A program made the translations under genes and the position numbers. DNA of 64,000 bases from Halocaridina rubra (Eukaryota; Arthropoda; Malacostraca; Decapoda; Atyidae): the NCBI GenBank assembly GCA_037179515.1, contig JAXCGZ010005683.1:1-64000 (forward strand), given 5' to 3'. Positions 54,050 through 64,000 of the stretch are shown here, piece by piece. How positions within the stretch are numbered: the first letter of the stretch is position 1; every line of letters starts with the position of its first letter. The notes under the pieces are model-generated. The model was not told where the DNA came from and did not search any database. It saw only the letters and a list, made by a program, of their open reading frames with translations.

Positions 54050-56951
54050 AAATGTGCGTGGTTGTAGTACGATAGAGAGCAAAAGATGTGAGATTGGATA
54101 TATGTTTGGTAGGAGGAGGATGGATGTATTGGCATTGTGTGAGACGAAGATGAAAGGAAAAGGAGAAGTGGCATTTGGTGATGTGACAGGTAGGGTGTCT
54201 GGGGTTGAAAGGGGGAGAGCGAGAGAAGGTGTGGCATTATTTCTGAGTGAATGGATGGTAAATCAGGTAGTGGATTGGAAAGAAGTGTCATCTAGGCTGA
54301 TGACGGTGAGGGCTAGGATAGGAAGTGAATGTTGGACTTTTGTTAGTGAGTATGGGCCAGGATGTGAGAGAAGTGAGGAAGAGTGGGATGAATTCTGGAA
54401 TAAGTTACCTAGATGTGTGGATGGTCTGAGTAGAAGGAACTATGTAGTTGTGTTGGGTGACTTGAATGCCAGAGTGGGTGATGGAGAGATAGAAGGTGTT
54501 GTAGGAAAGTATAGGGTACCAGGTGGGAATGAGAGTGGCGAGGGGCTGTTAGATATGTGTGTGGAGCAAGAGTTGGTGATAGGTAATAGTTTATTTAAGA
54601 AGAAGTTAATAAATAAGTATACATGGGTGAGAGTGGCAAATGGAAGAGTGAAAGGAAGAGCAATTGATGGATTATGTGTTGGTAGCAAAGAGCAAGGTTG
54701 GTAGAGTGAAAGATGTACATGCATTCAGGGGTGTGGCTGCTGGGATGTCTGATCATTTTTTGGTTGAAGCAAAAGTGGTAGTAGCAAAAGAGTGGGGAAA
54801 TAGTGTGGGGGGATGTAGAAGGGAAATAGTGAAGGTGGAAGAGTTGAAAAAGCCAGAGAAGAGACAGGAATATCAGGACAGGTTGAGAGTGGCATATGAC
54901 AGGGTGAAAGAAAGAGAAGTTGGGGAGTTAGGGGAGGAATGGGGGTTGATGAAAGAATGTTTTGTGGGACATGCAAGTGATGTGTGTGGAAAGAGGTTTG
55001 TTGGAGGTGGCATAAGGAGGGGGAGCGAGTGGTGGAATGAAGGGGTGAAAATGAAGGTGGAAGAGAAAAAGAGGGCTTTTGAGGAATGGCTGCAGTGTAA
55101 AAGTAGGGAGAAGTATGAAAGATATAGGGAGAAAATGTGGAAACCAAGCGGAAGGTAGAGGAAGAGAAGAGGTTGGCAAATGTTAGGTGGGGACAGGATT
55201 TTAGTAGGTCATATGAGGAGAATAAAAAGAAATTTTGGAAAGAAGTGAAGAGAGAAAGGAAGGGTGGATCGAGGATGGAAGAGACAGTGAAAGATGTGAA
55301 TAGACAGATGTTAAGAGGGAACGATACAAGGAAAAGATGGGCAGAATATTTTGAGTGCTTGCTGAATGTTGAGGAAGATAGAGAGGCAGCTATAGTGGCA
55401 GTGGGAGAGGTTTAAGGGCCAGTAATGGGAGATGAAAATGAGAGAGAGATTACAAGAGAGGAGGTGAAAAGGGCATTGTATGAAGCGAAAGCAGGTAAAG
55501 CACCTGGAATGGATAGTGTGAGAGCGGAGATGTTGAAAGAAGGGGGTGTGACTGCATTGGAATGGTTAGTGAGAGTGTTTAATATATGCTTTATGTTATC
55601 ATTGGTGCCAGTGGAATGGGTGATTGACTGTACAGTGCCCCTATACAAAGGTAAGAGAGATATGTATGAATGCAGTAATTTTAAGGGTATAAGTTTGTTG
55701 AGTGTGGTAGGAAAAGTGTATGGTAGGATACTGGTTAATAGGATTACGGATAAGACAGAATATGTGATAGCGGAAGTGCAGAGTGGTTTTAAGAGAGGTA
55801 GAGGTTGTATAGATCAGATTTTTATAATTAGGCAGTTATGTGAGAAATATTTAGCAAAGGGTAAGGATGTGTATTTTGCATTTTTGGATCTGGAGAAAGC
55901 ATATGATAGAGTTGATAGAGAGGCTATGTGGAATGTTTTGAGATTATATGGACTTAATGGTAAATTGTTGCATGCAGTGAAGAGTTTGTATGAGGGAAGT
56001 AGAGCTTGTGTTAGGGTAGGGAATGAAGTGAGTGAGTGGTTTCCAGTGAGTGTGGGACTGAGACAGGGATGTGTGATGTCACCATGGCTGTTCAATTTGT
56101 ATATTGATGGAGTTGTAAGAAAGGTGAATGAGCGAGTGTGTGGTCGAGGTTTGAGAATGGTAGATGGGGATGATAATGAGTGGGTGCTGAATCAGTTGCT
56201 GTTTGCAGATGATACTGTGGTGGTGGCAGATTCAGAGGAAAAGCTGTGTCAGTTAGTGTCAGAATTTGGAATGGTGTGTGAGAGAATGAAGTTGCGAGAA
56301 AATGTGGGAAAGAGTAAGGTTATGAGGTGTACAAGAAATGAGGATGGCGCTGGATTGAATGTTATGTTGAATGGAGAAACACTTGAGGAGGTTAATCAGT
56401 TTAAGTATTTAGGCTCGGTTATAGCTGCAAATGGTGTAGTGGAAGCAGATGTATGTCCCAGAGTGAATGAAGGATGTAAAGTGTTGGGTGCATTGAAAGG
56501 AGTTTTGATGAATAGAGGGTTGGAAATGAATGTTAAGAAAGTTTTGTATGAGAAAGTGATTGTGCCAACTGTGATGTATGGATCAGAGTTATGGGGTATG
56601 AAAGTAAGTGAGAGACGGAAACTAAATGTGTTTGAGATGAAATGCCTGAGGAGTATGATTGGTGTATCTTGATTGGATAGGGTTAGGAATGAAGTGGTGA
56701 GAGCAAGAATGGGTGTGAGGAGAGAAATTGCAGCAAGAGTAGATATGAATGTTCTGAGATGGTTTGGCTATGTTGAAAGGATGGATGATGAAAGGCTACT
56801 GAAAAAGATGATTAATGCGAGAGTTGATGGGAGAAATGCTAGAGGGAGGCTTAGGTTTGGATGGATGGATGGAGTAAGGAGAGCCCTGAATGATAGGAGG
56901 ATGGATGTGAGGGAAGCAAGCGAGCGTGCTAGGAATAGGAATGAGTGGTGA
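54050..56951 (+). pseudogene. R2 endonuclease-reverse transcriptase
   Basis: EN: GRRRMDVLALCETKMKGKGE, REGVALFLSEWM, YVVVLGDLNARVGDGEIEGV and AAGMSDHFLVEAK (SDH kept). A Glu/Lys/Arg-rich linker follows. RT: RWAEYFECLLNVEEDRE, AKAGKAPGMDSVRAEMLKEG, NFKGISLLSVVGKVYGRILV, FAFLDLEKAYDRVDREAMWN (motif A), VGLRQGCVMSPWLFNLYIDG and NQLLFADDTVVVADS (FADD intact). C-terminal: [60 protein letters not shown] and [17 protein letters not shown]. Breaks: frameshifts near 54690 and 55140, TAA at 55413-55415, TGA at 56670-56672 and TGA at 56949-56951, where the sister copy still reads RAIVTWL. Motifs are otherwise complete. Confidence 0.9.
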
Positions 56952-57194
56952 GCGATTGTGACGCAGCTCTGATGGGCATCTGCTGTTACCACGGGGCTGC
57001 ATCTTACAGAGGTAGCCCTGTGGTAGGGGCAGTAGGAGGAGTTGGCAGTTGTGAAGCGACACAGAATGTGGAAGAGCCGGGAGGATGGGCTGTGGCACTC
57101 CAGCAGTGCCATCTGAACGGTCGCTAGCTCCATCGTCATTGCCCATAGAGCAAAGTAATCCCCCTATTTATTTTCCTTTCTTGATATCGGCTAA

Positions 57195-57211
57195 CCCCCA
57201 ATTAAAGGGGG
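57195..57211 (+). promoter_or_regulatory. R2 3'-terminal hairpin
   Basis: CCCCC-AATTAAA-GGGGG, 15 bases before the TA tail. The same hairpin is present in the inverted R2 copy (61639-61656) and, with another loop, in R3 (46965-46981). It probably marks the RNA 3' end for its own RT, as 3' structures do in other non-LTR elements (inference). Confidence 0.6.
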
Positions 57212-57224
57212 AAACAGCTAAGGT

Positions 57225-57574
<350 letters not shown>

Positions 57575-57610
57575 GAGGTTAGTAAGTGCATACACTGAAG
57601 GTAACGACTA

Positions 57611-58730
57611 CACTTCCAGAAAGCGTTTGACACTGTTCCACATGGGAGACTTATTAGGAAGCTGCAATCAATGGCTAGAATAGGTGGGAATGTTTTGGAA
57701 TGGATAAAAACTTACTTAGAAGGAAGGGAACAGAGGGTTAGAGTAAGACACTCAGTGTCTGAATGGAGAAGAGTTAGTAGTGGAGTTCCACAGGGTTCAG
57801 TTTTAGGGCCACTTTTGTTCCTTGTATATGTAAATGACCTACCAGAGTCTGTAAATTCATTCATGAATAAGTAAAAAACGAGAACAATGGTAGAGAACTT
57901 CAGGAGGATCTAAATAATATGCATGAGTGGTCAGAAAAGTGGCTAATGAAATTCAATACTTCAAAATGTAAGGTAATGAGAATGGGTACAAGTGCAAGAA
58001 GACCCAAGCTTGACTACTCAGTGGCTGGAGTACAACTTCAAGAGACAGAAAATGAGAGAGATCTAGGAGTAAACATACTGGCAGATTTGTCTCCAGAAAT
58101 ACATATAAATGGCATAGTAAGGGCAGCATATGCATTCTTATCAAATGTAAGGGTAGCCTTCAGGCACATGGACAAGGAAATGTTCAGAAATATTTATGTA
58201 ACCTATGTGAGGCCAAAACTCGAATATGCAGCCCCCTTTTGGAATCCGCACTTGAAAAAGCATATAGCTAAGCTTGAAAAAGTTCAAAGACATGCCACGA
58301 AACTGGTGCCAGAAATACGGAATCTCAGTTATGATGAGAGGCTGAGGGAATTAGACTTACCATCACTCGAAGCTAGAAGAGTAAGGGGGGATATGGTGAC
58401 AGTCTTTAAATTCCTTCATGGTTATGATAGAGTGGATAGGGATCGATATTTCGATATGGCTGGCTCTAGAACTAGAGGTCATAGTTTGAAGCTTCGTAAG
58501 AAAACTTCTTTGCAGGATGTAAGGAAATACTTTTTCAGTGTAAGAGTAGTTGATAATTGGAATTCGCTAAGCGAGGAGGTAGTTAATGCTATCTCAATCC
58601 ATAGTTTTAAGGACAGGTATGATAAGTATCACTAAGTCTAAAATGGAACCGATCAGGAGACGGGAAGATACGAGCTTTGGGCTCTTTCCCGTAAACACAA
58701 TTAGATAATCACAATTAGGTAATCACACAC
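57611..58730 (+). pseudogene. Family A copy: RT palm to 3' end, palm motif C deleted
   Basis: Entered at [20 protein letters not shown] (motif A tail), then [20 protein letters not shown]. At 57867 the sequence jumps from ATGAATA to AGTAAAAAACGAG, missing 31 bases that in the sister copy encode most of MFADDAKIVKK. This removes the catalytic Asp pair and shifts the frame. The remaining 238 codons are open to the stop at 58633-58635, then the 3' UTR hairpin and ACAATTAGATAATCACAATT AGGTAATCACACACAC. Confidence 0.9.
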
Positions 58731-58732
58731 AC

Positions 58733-61083
58733 TAACAAGGGCCAAGGGTGGGGATGAGCCATCACTACTTGATCTAGTGTTCACAGATAATGTGTTGGAT
58801 ATTGAAAAAATTGAGTATGAACCACCAATTGGAAAGAATGACCACTGTGTGTTGTTGATGGAGTATATCATTGAAGATATTCTTCCTGAGAGTAGAGGCA
58901 CTGAGGACATGAGGAGGAACTATCCGAAAGGAGATTACATCAAAATGAATGAGCTTTTTGCAGTTATTGATTGGAGAACCTTATTTTACAACAAATCTGT
59001 ACAAGAAATGTATGACATCTTTTGTGACAAATATGGGAAGATAGTAGATTGCTGCCTACCTGTAACCAAAGTAGGTGTAATTCATGCCAGAGAGAAATGG
59101 TTCGATAATGGGTGTAAAAGAGCTAAGGAATGGAGAGACAAATGCTGGAGAAGGTATAGGAGGAGAAAAAACATAAATGCCTGGCAAACCTACAAAAGAG
59201 CAAGAAATGACTACCTAAGTAAAAGGAGAGAGGCAGAGAGAGACTATGAGAGGGACATCACCAGGAAGGCTAAAGAAAATCCCAAGCTTTTCCACAGCTT
59301 TATCAGAGGAAAACTGAAGGTAAAAGAATAGGTTTTAAGGCTAAAGAGAGCGGATGGAAGCATCACTGAGACGGATGAAGAGATCTGCAAAGAATTGAAC
59401 AAGGAGTTTCAGTCAGTATTTACAGTAGAAAATACCCCACCCCCTCAGATTGCAGTGATAGAAGCTCAAGGGCCGGTATTAGAGAACATCAACCTTACAG
59501 CCACAGAGGTATGCAAAGCGCTGATGGATTTAGATGTTCATAAAGCTACAGGTCCTGATGACATATCCCCTCATGTGCTTAAAAAATGCGCAAACACAAT
59601 ATCAGTGGCACTAAGTATCATATTTAAGGAGTCACTGGAGTCGGGGGAGATTCCAAGATGCTGGAAACAAGCATATGTGATACCTATCTTCAAAAAGGGA
59701 AGGAGGGATACGGCTTTGAACTATAGACCAGTTTCCTTGACCAGCATAGTTTACAAAGTTATGGAGAAACTACTAAGGAAACATAACTCTCTTCACTTGG
59801 AATCCTTCAACTTTTTGTCAGTGAGGCAACATGGCTTCAGAGAAGGTAGATCAACAGTAACAAACTTATTAGAATTTTATGATGAGGTAAGCCAAATCTT
59901 ACAGGAAAGAGAGGGCTGGGCAGATTGCATATTCCTAGACTTCCAGAAAGCGTTTGACACTGTTCCACATGGGAGACTTATTAGGAAGCTGCACTCAATG
60001 GCTAGAATAGGTGGAAATGTTTTGGAATGGATAAAAACTTACTTAGAAGGAAGGGAACAGAGGGTTAGAGTAAGACACTCAGTGTCTGAATGGAGAAGAG
60101 TTAGTAGTGGAGTTCCACAGGGTTCAGTTTTAGGGCCACTTTTGTTCCTTGTATATGTAAATGACCTACCAGAGTCTGTAAATTCATTCATGAATATGTT
60201 TGCAGATGATGCAAAGATTGTGAAGAAAGAAAAAAACGAGAACAATGGTAGAGAACTTCAGGAGGATCTAAATAATATGCATGAGTGGTCAGATAAGTGG
60301 CTAATGAAATTCAGTACTTCAAAATGTAAGGTAATGAGAATGGGTACAAGTGCAAGAAGGCCCAAGCTTGACTACTCGGTGGCTGGAGTACAACTTCAAG
60401 AGACAGAAAATGAGAGAGATCTAGGAGTAAACATACTGGCAGATTTGTCTCCAGAAATACATATAAATGGCATAGTAAGGGCAGCATATGCATTGTTATC
60501 AAATGTAAGGGTAGCCTTCAGGCACATGGACAAGGAAATGTTCAGAAATATTTATGTAACCTATGTGAGGCCAAAACTCGAATATGCAGCCCCCGTTTGG
60601 AATCCGCACTTGAAAAAGCACATAGCTAAGCTTGAAAAAGTTCAAAGACATGCCACGAAACTGGTGCCAGAAATACGGAGTCTCAGTTATGATGAGAGGC
60701 TGAGGGAATTAGACTTACCATCACTCGAAGCTAGAAGAGTGAGGGGGATATGGTGACAGTCTTTAAATTCCTTCATGGTTATGATAGAGTGGATAGGGAT
60801 GGATATTTTGATATGGCTGGCTCTAGAACTAGAGGTCATAGTTTGAAGCTTCGTAAGAAAACTTCTCTGCAGGATGTAAGGAAATACTTTTTCAGTGTAA
60901 GAGTAGTTGATAATTGGAATTGGCTAAGCGAGGAGGTAGTTAATGCTATCTCAATCCATAGTTTTAAGGACAGGTATGATAAGTATCACTAAATATAAAA
61001 TGGAACCGATGAGGAGACAGGAAGATACGAGCTTTGGGGTCTTTCCCGTAAACACAATTAGCTAATCACAATTAGGTAATCAC
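58733..61083 (+). pseudogene. Family A copy: EN C-terminus to 3' end, FADD intact
   Basis: Starts at ACAAGGGCCAAGGGTGGGGA, joined head-to-tail to the previous copy's tail. GKNDHCVLLMEYIIEDI (SDH is NDH), the EN-RT linker, [63 protein letters not shown] and MFADDAKIVKKEKN (60194-60235, catalytic pair present). The C-terminal region runs to RYDKYH stop at 60990-60992. Lesions: TAG at 59329-59331 and a one-base loss in a G run at ~60746 (GAGGGGGATATGG, sister GAGGGGGGATATGG). The tail has two terminal repeats. The least damaged A copy, but 5'-truncated. Confidence 0.9.
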
Positions 61084-61163
61084 ATGCCAAAACAAGTCCT
61101 TCGCAAGAAGGCATCCGTCCTATAACCTTAGTAGAAAAGGGAGTTCGAGACGTAAAACCAAAT

Positions 61164-61622
<459 letters not shown>

Positions 61623-61879
61623 TATACCTTGGCTGTTTCCCCCTTTAATTGGGGGGTAGCCGACATCAAGAAAGGAAAACAAATAGGGAGGGATTACTTT
61701 GCTCTATGGGCAATGACGAGGGAGCTAGCGACCGTTCAGATGGAACTGCTGGAGTGCCACACCCCATCCTCCCGGCTCTTCCACAACCTGTGTCGCTTCA
61801 CAACTGCCAGCTCCTCCTACTGCCCCTACCACAGGGCTATCTCTGTAAGATGCAGCCCCGTGGTGACAGCAGATGCCCA

Positions 61880-62389
61880 TCAGAGCCACGTGACAATCGC
61901 TCGCCACTCATTCCTATTCCTAGCACGCTCACTTGCTTCCCTCACATCCAACCTCCTATCATTCAGGGCTCTCCTTACTCCATCCATCCATCCAAACCTA
62001 GGCCTCCCTCTAGCATTTCTCCCATCAACTCTCGCATTCATCACCTTTTTCAGCAGCCTTTCATCATCCATCCTTTCCACATTGCCAAACCATCTCAGAA
62101 CATTCATATCTACTCTGGCTGCAATTTCTCTACTCACACTCGTTCTTGCTCTCACCACTTCATTCCTAACCCTATCCAATCGAGATACACCAATCATACT
62201 CCTCAGCCATTTCATCTCAAACACATTTAGTTTCCTTCTCTCACTTACTTTCATACCCCATAACCCTGATCCATACTTCACAGTTGGCACAACCACTTTC
62301 TCATACAAAACTTTCTTAACATTCAGTTCCAACCCTCTATTCTTCATCACTCCTTTCAATGCACCCAACACTTTACATCCTTCATTCAC
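61880..62389 (-). pseudogene. R2 C-terminal region (after the family A insertion)
   Basis: Minus strand: [79 protein letters not shown] and [11 protein letters not shown] stop at 61880. It is open throughout, unlike the sister copy. The first 24 codons of the apparent ORF to 62461 come from the inserted A sequence. Confidence 0.85.
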
Positions 62390-62392
62390 TCT

Positions 62393-62614
62393 GTGAATGA
62401 AGGATGTAAGAAAATACTTTTTCAGTGTAAGAGTAGTTGATAATTGGAATTCGCTAAGCAAGGAGGTAGTTAATGGTATCTCAATCCATAGTTTTAAGGA
62501 CAGGTATGATAAGTATCACTAAGTATAAAATGGAACCGATCAGGAGACGGGAAGATACGAGCTTTGGGCTCTTTCCCGTAAACACAATTAGGTAATCACA
62601 ATTAGGTAATCACA
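62393..62614 (+). mobile_element. Family A 3' fragment inserted in R2, with fold-back 5' junction
   Basis: Carries DVRKYFFSVRVVDNWNSLSK through RYDKYH, the 3' UTR hairpin and two AATTAGGTAATCAC repeats. The R2 bases GGACATAC (plus strand) present in the uninterrupted copy are missing at the site, and there is no target duplication. The first 17 bases form an exact inverted repeat with the R2 bases just left of it. Confidence 0.85.
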
Positions 62615-64000
62615 CATCTGCTTCCACTCCACCATTTGCAGTTATAACCGAGCCTAAATACTTAAACTGATTAACCTCCTCAAGTGTCTCTCCATTAAAC
62701 ATAACATTCAATCCAGCGCCATCCTCATTTCTTGTACACCTCATAACCTTACTCTTTCCCACATTCACTCGCAGCTTCCTTCTCTCACACACCATTCCAA
62801 ATTCTGACACTAACTGACACAGCTTTTCCTCTGAATCTGCCACCACCACAGTATCATCTGCAAACAGCAAATGATTCAGCTCCCACTCGTTATCATCCCC
62901 ATCTACCATTCTCAAACCTAGACCACGCACTCGCTCATTCACCTCTCTAACAACTCCATCAATAAACAAATTGAACAGCCATGGTGACATCACACATCCC
63001 TGTTTCAGTCCCACACTCACTGGAAACCACTCACTCACTTCATTCCCTACCCTAACACAAGCTCTACTACCCTCATACAAACTCTTCACTGCATGCAACA
63101 ATTTACCATTGATTCCATATAATCTCAAAACATTCCACATAGCCTCTCTATCAACTCTATCATATGCTTTCTCCAGATCCAAAAATGCAAAATACACATC
63201 CTTACCCTTTGCTAAATATTTCTCACATAACTGCCTAACTATAAAAATCTGATCTATACAACCTCTACCTCTCCTAAAACCACTCTGCACTTCCGCGATC
63301 ACATATTCTGTCTTATCCGTAATCCTATTAACCAGTATCCTACCATACACTTTTCCTACCACACTTAACAAACTTATACCCCTAAAATTACTGCATTCAT
63401 ACATATCTCCCTTACCTTTGTATAGGGGCACTATACAGGCAATCACCCAATCCACTGGCACCAATGACAACATCAAGCATATATTAAACACTCTCACTAA
63501 CCATTCCAATGCAGTCACACCCCCTTCTTTCAACATCTCCGCTCTCACACTATCCATTCCAGGTGTTTTACCTGCTTTCGCTTCATACAATGCCCTTTTC
63601 ACCTCCTCTCTAGTAATCTCTCTCTCATTTTCATCTCCCATTACTGGCCCTTGAACCCCTCCCACTGCCACTATAGCTGCCTCTCTATCTTCCTCAACAT
63701 TCAGCAAGCACTCAAAATATTCTGCCCATCTTTTCCTTGCATCGTTCCCTCTTAACATCTGTCCATTCACATCTTTCACTGTCTCTTCCATCCTCGATCC
63801 ACCCTTCCTTGCTCTCTTCACTTCTTTCCCAAACTTCTTTTAATTCTCCTCATATGACCTACTAAAATCCTGTCCCCACCTAACATTTGCCAACCTCTTC
63901 TCTTCCTCTACCTTCCGCTTGGTTTCCACATTTTTCTCCCTATATCTTTCATACTTCACCCTACTTTTACACTGCAGCCATTCCTCAAAAGCCCTCTTTT
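62615..64000 (-). pseudogene. R2 reverse transcriptase (before the insertion)
   Basis: Minus strand, open from 63839 to the insertion: RWAEYFECLLNVEEDREAAI, AKAGKTPGMDSVRAEMLKEG, NFRGISLLSVVGKVYGRILV, GFRRGRGCIDQIFIVRQLCE, FAFLDLEKAYDRVDREAMWN, VGLKQGCVMSPWLFNLFIDG, NHLLFADDTVVVADS (FADD intact) and FKYLGSVITANGGVEADV. One stop, TAA at ~63841 (EEN*KKFGKEV, sister EENKKKFWKEV); upstream of it the frame is open again to the edge (KRAFEEWLQCKS). Confidence 0.9.

Larger units (their letters stand above)
61623..64000 (-). mobile_element. R2 copy, minus strand, cut by the window edge
   Basis: Same family as 53867-57226 in reverse, with the 3' hairpin (GGGGGG/CCCCC at 61639-61656) beside (TA)n. It holds a family A fragment at 62393-62614. 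The RT and linker run to the right edge; EN lies beyond it. Confidence 0.9.

Noticed and set aside
54725..55179. Pro/Ser-rich ORFs opposite R2
   Set aside because: Shadow frames of the Glu/Lys-rich EN-RT linker on the other strand.

Overview
This is a eukaryotic, repeat-only window: I find no host gene that I can support. Almost every recognisable stretch is a decayed transposable element, and the rest is long (AT)n microsatellite or anonymous AT-rich DNA. The mix (CR1-like, Jockey-like, RTE, I-like, Gypsy and pogo/Tigger elements, with AT tracts up to about 450 bp) suits an arthropod, plausibly a decapod crustacean. That assignment is inference from repeat content, not from a marker gene.

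Families used below. Family A is a CR1-like non-LTR element (coiled-coil ORF1, EN-RT ORF2 with a FADD palm motif, 3' tail of AATTAGGTAATCAC repeats) with at least ten copies. Family B is a Jockey-superfamily element recognised by DIS-AFDRVWHK and [16 protein letters not shown]1, R2 and R3 are three RTE-like families. J is a Jockey-like element with a zinc-knuckle ORF1. I is an I-like element with RNase H. L is an L2/CR1-like element with a (TTTG)n tail. There is one Gypsy-type LTR element and two pogo/Tigger-type DNA transposons.

Layout. 1-3.5 kb: J, minus strand. 4.3-9.6 kb: a minus-strand A copy split by a plus-strand A copy. 9.76-12.86 kb: an almost intact R1 element with a 16-bp target-site duplication. 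13-20.6 kb: AT tract, then nested A and B fragments including an A/B chimeric ORF. 20.6-22.4 kb: nothing recognised. 22.4-29.2 kb: two A segments around an I-like element. 29.2-31.7 kb: pogo-like element with higher-order tandem repeats, AT tracts and a 158-bp palindrome. 31.7-42.2 kb: an A copy whose RT segment is tandemly multiplied in ~940-bp units, interrupted by L and by B. 42.2-44.7 kb: AT tracts around a conserved hairpin motif and a Tigger element lacking its DDE core. 44.9-47 kb: R3. 47-52.1 kb: a Gypsy-type LTR element in which integrase precedes RT. 52.1-53.8 kb: B. 53.9-64 kb: two R2 copies tail-to-tail, each ending in a hairpin plus (TA)n, around a tRNA-like sequence and two tandem A copies.

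The genes do not form a pathway. They are self-mobilising units nested in one another, and the nesting gives relative ages: A into A, L and B into the A array, B into A ORF1, A into R2. Every long ORF carries at least one stop or frameshift, so nothing here looks autonomous, although R1 is one nonsense codon from an open frame.
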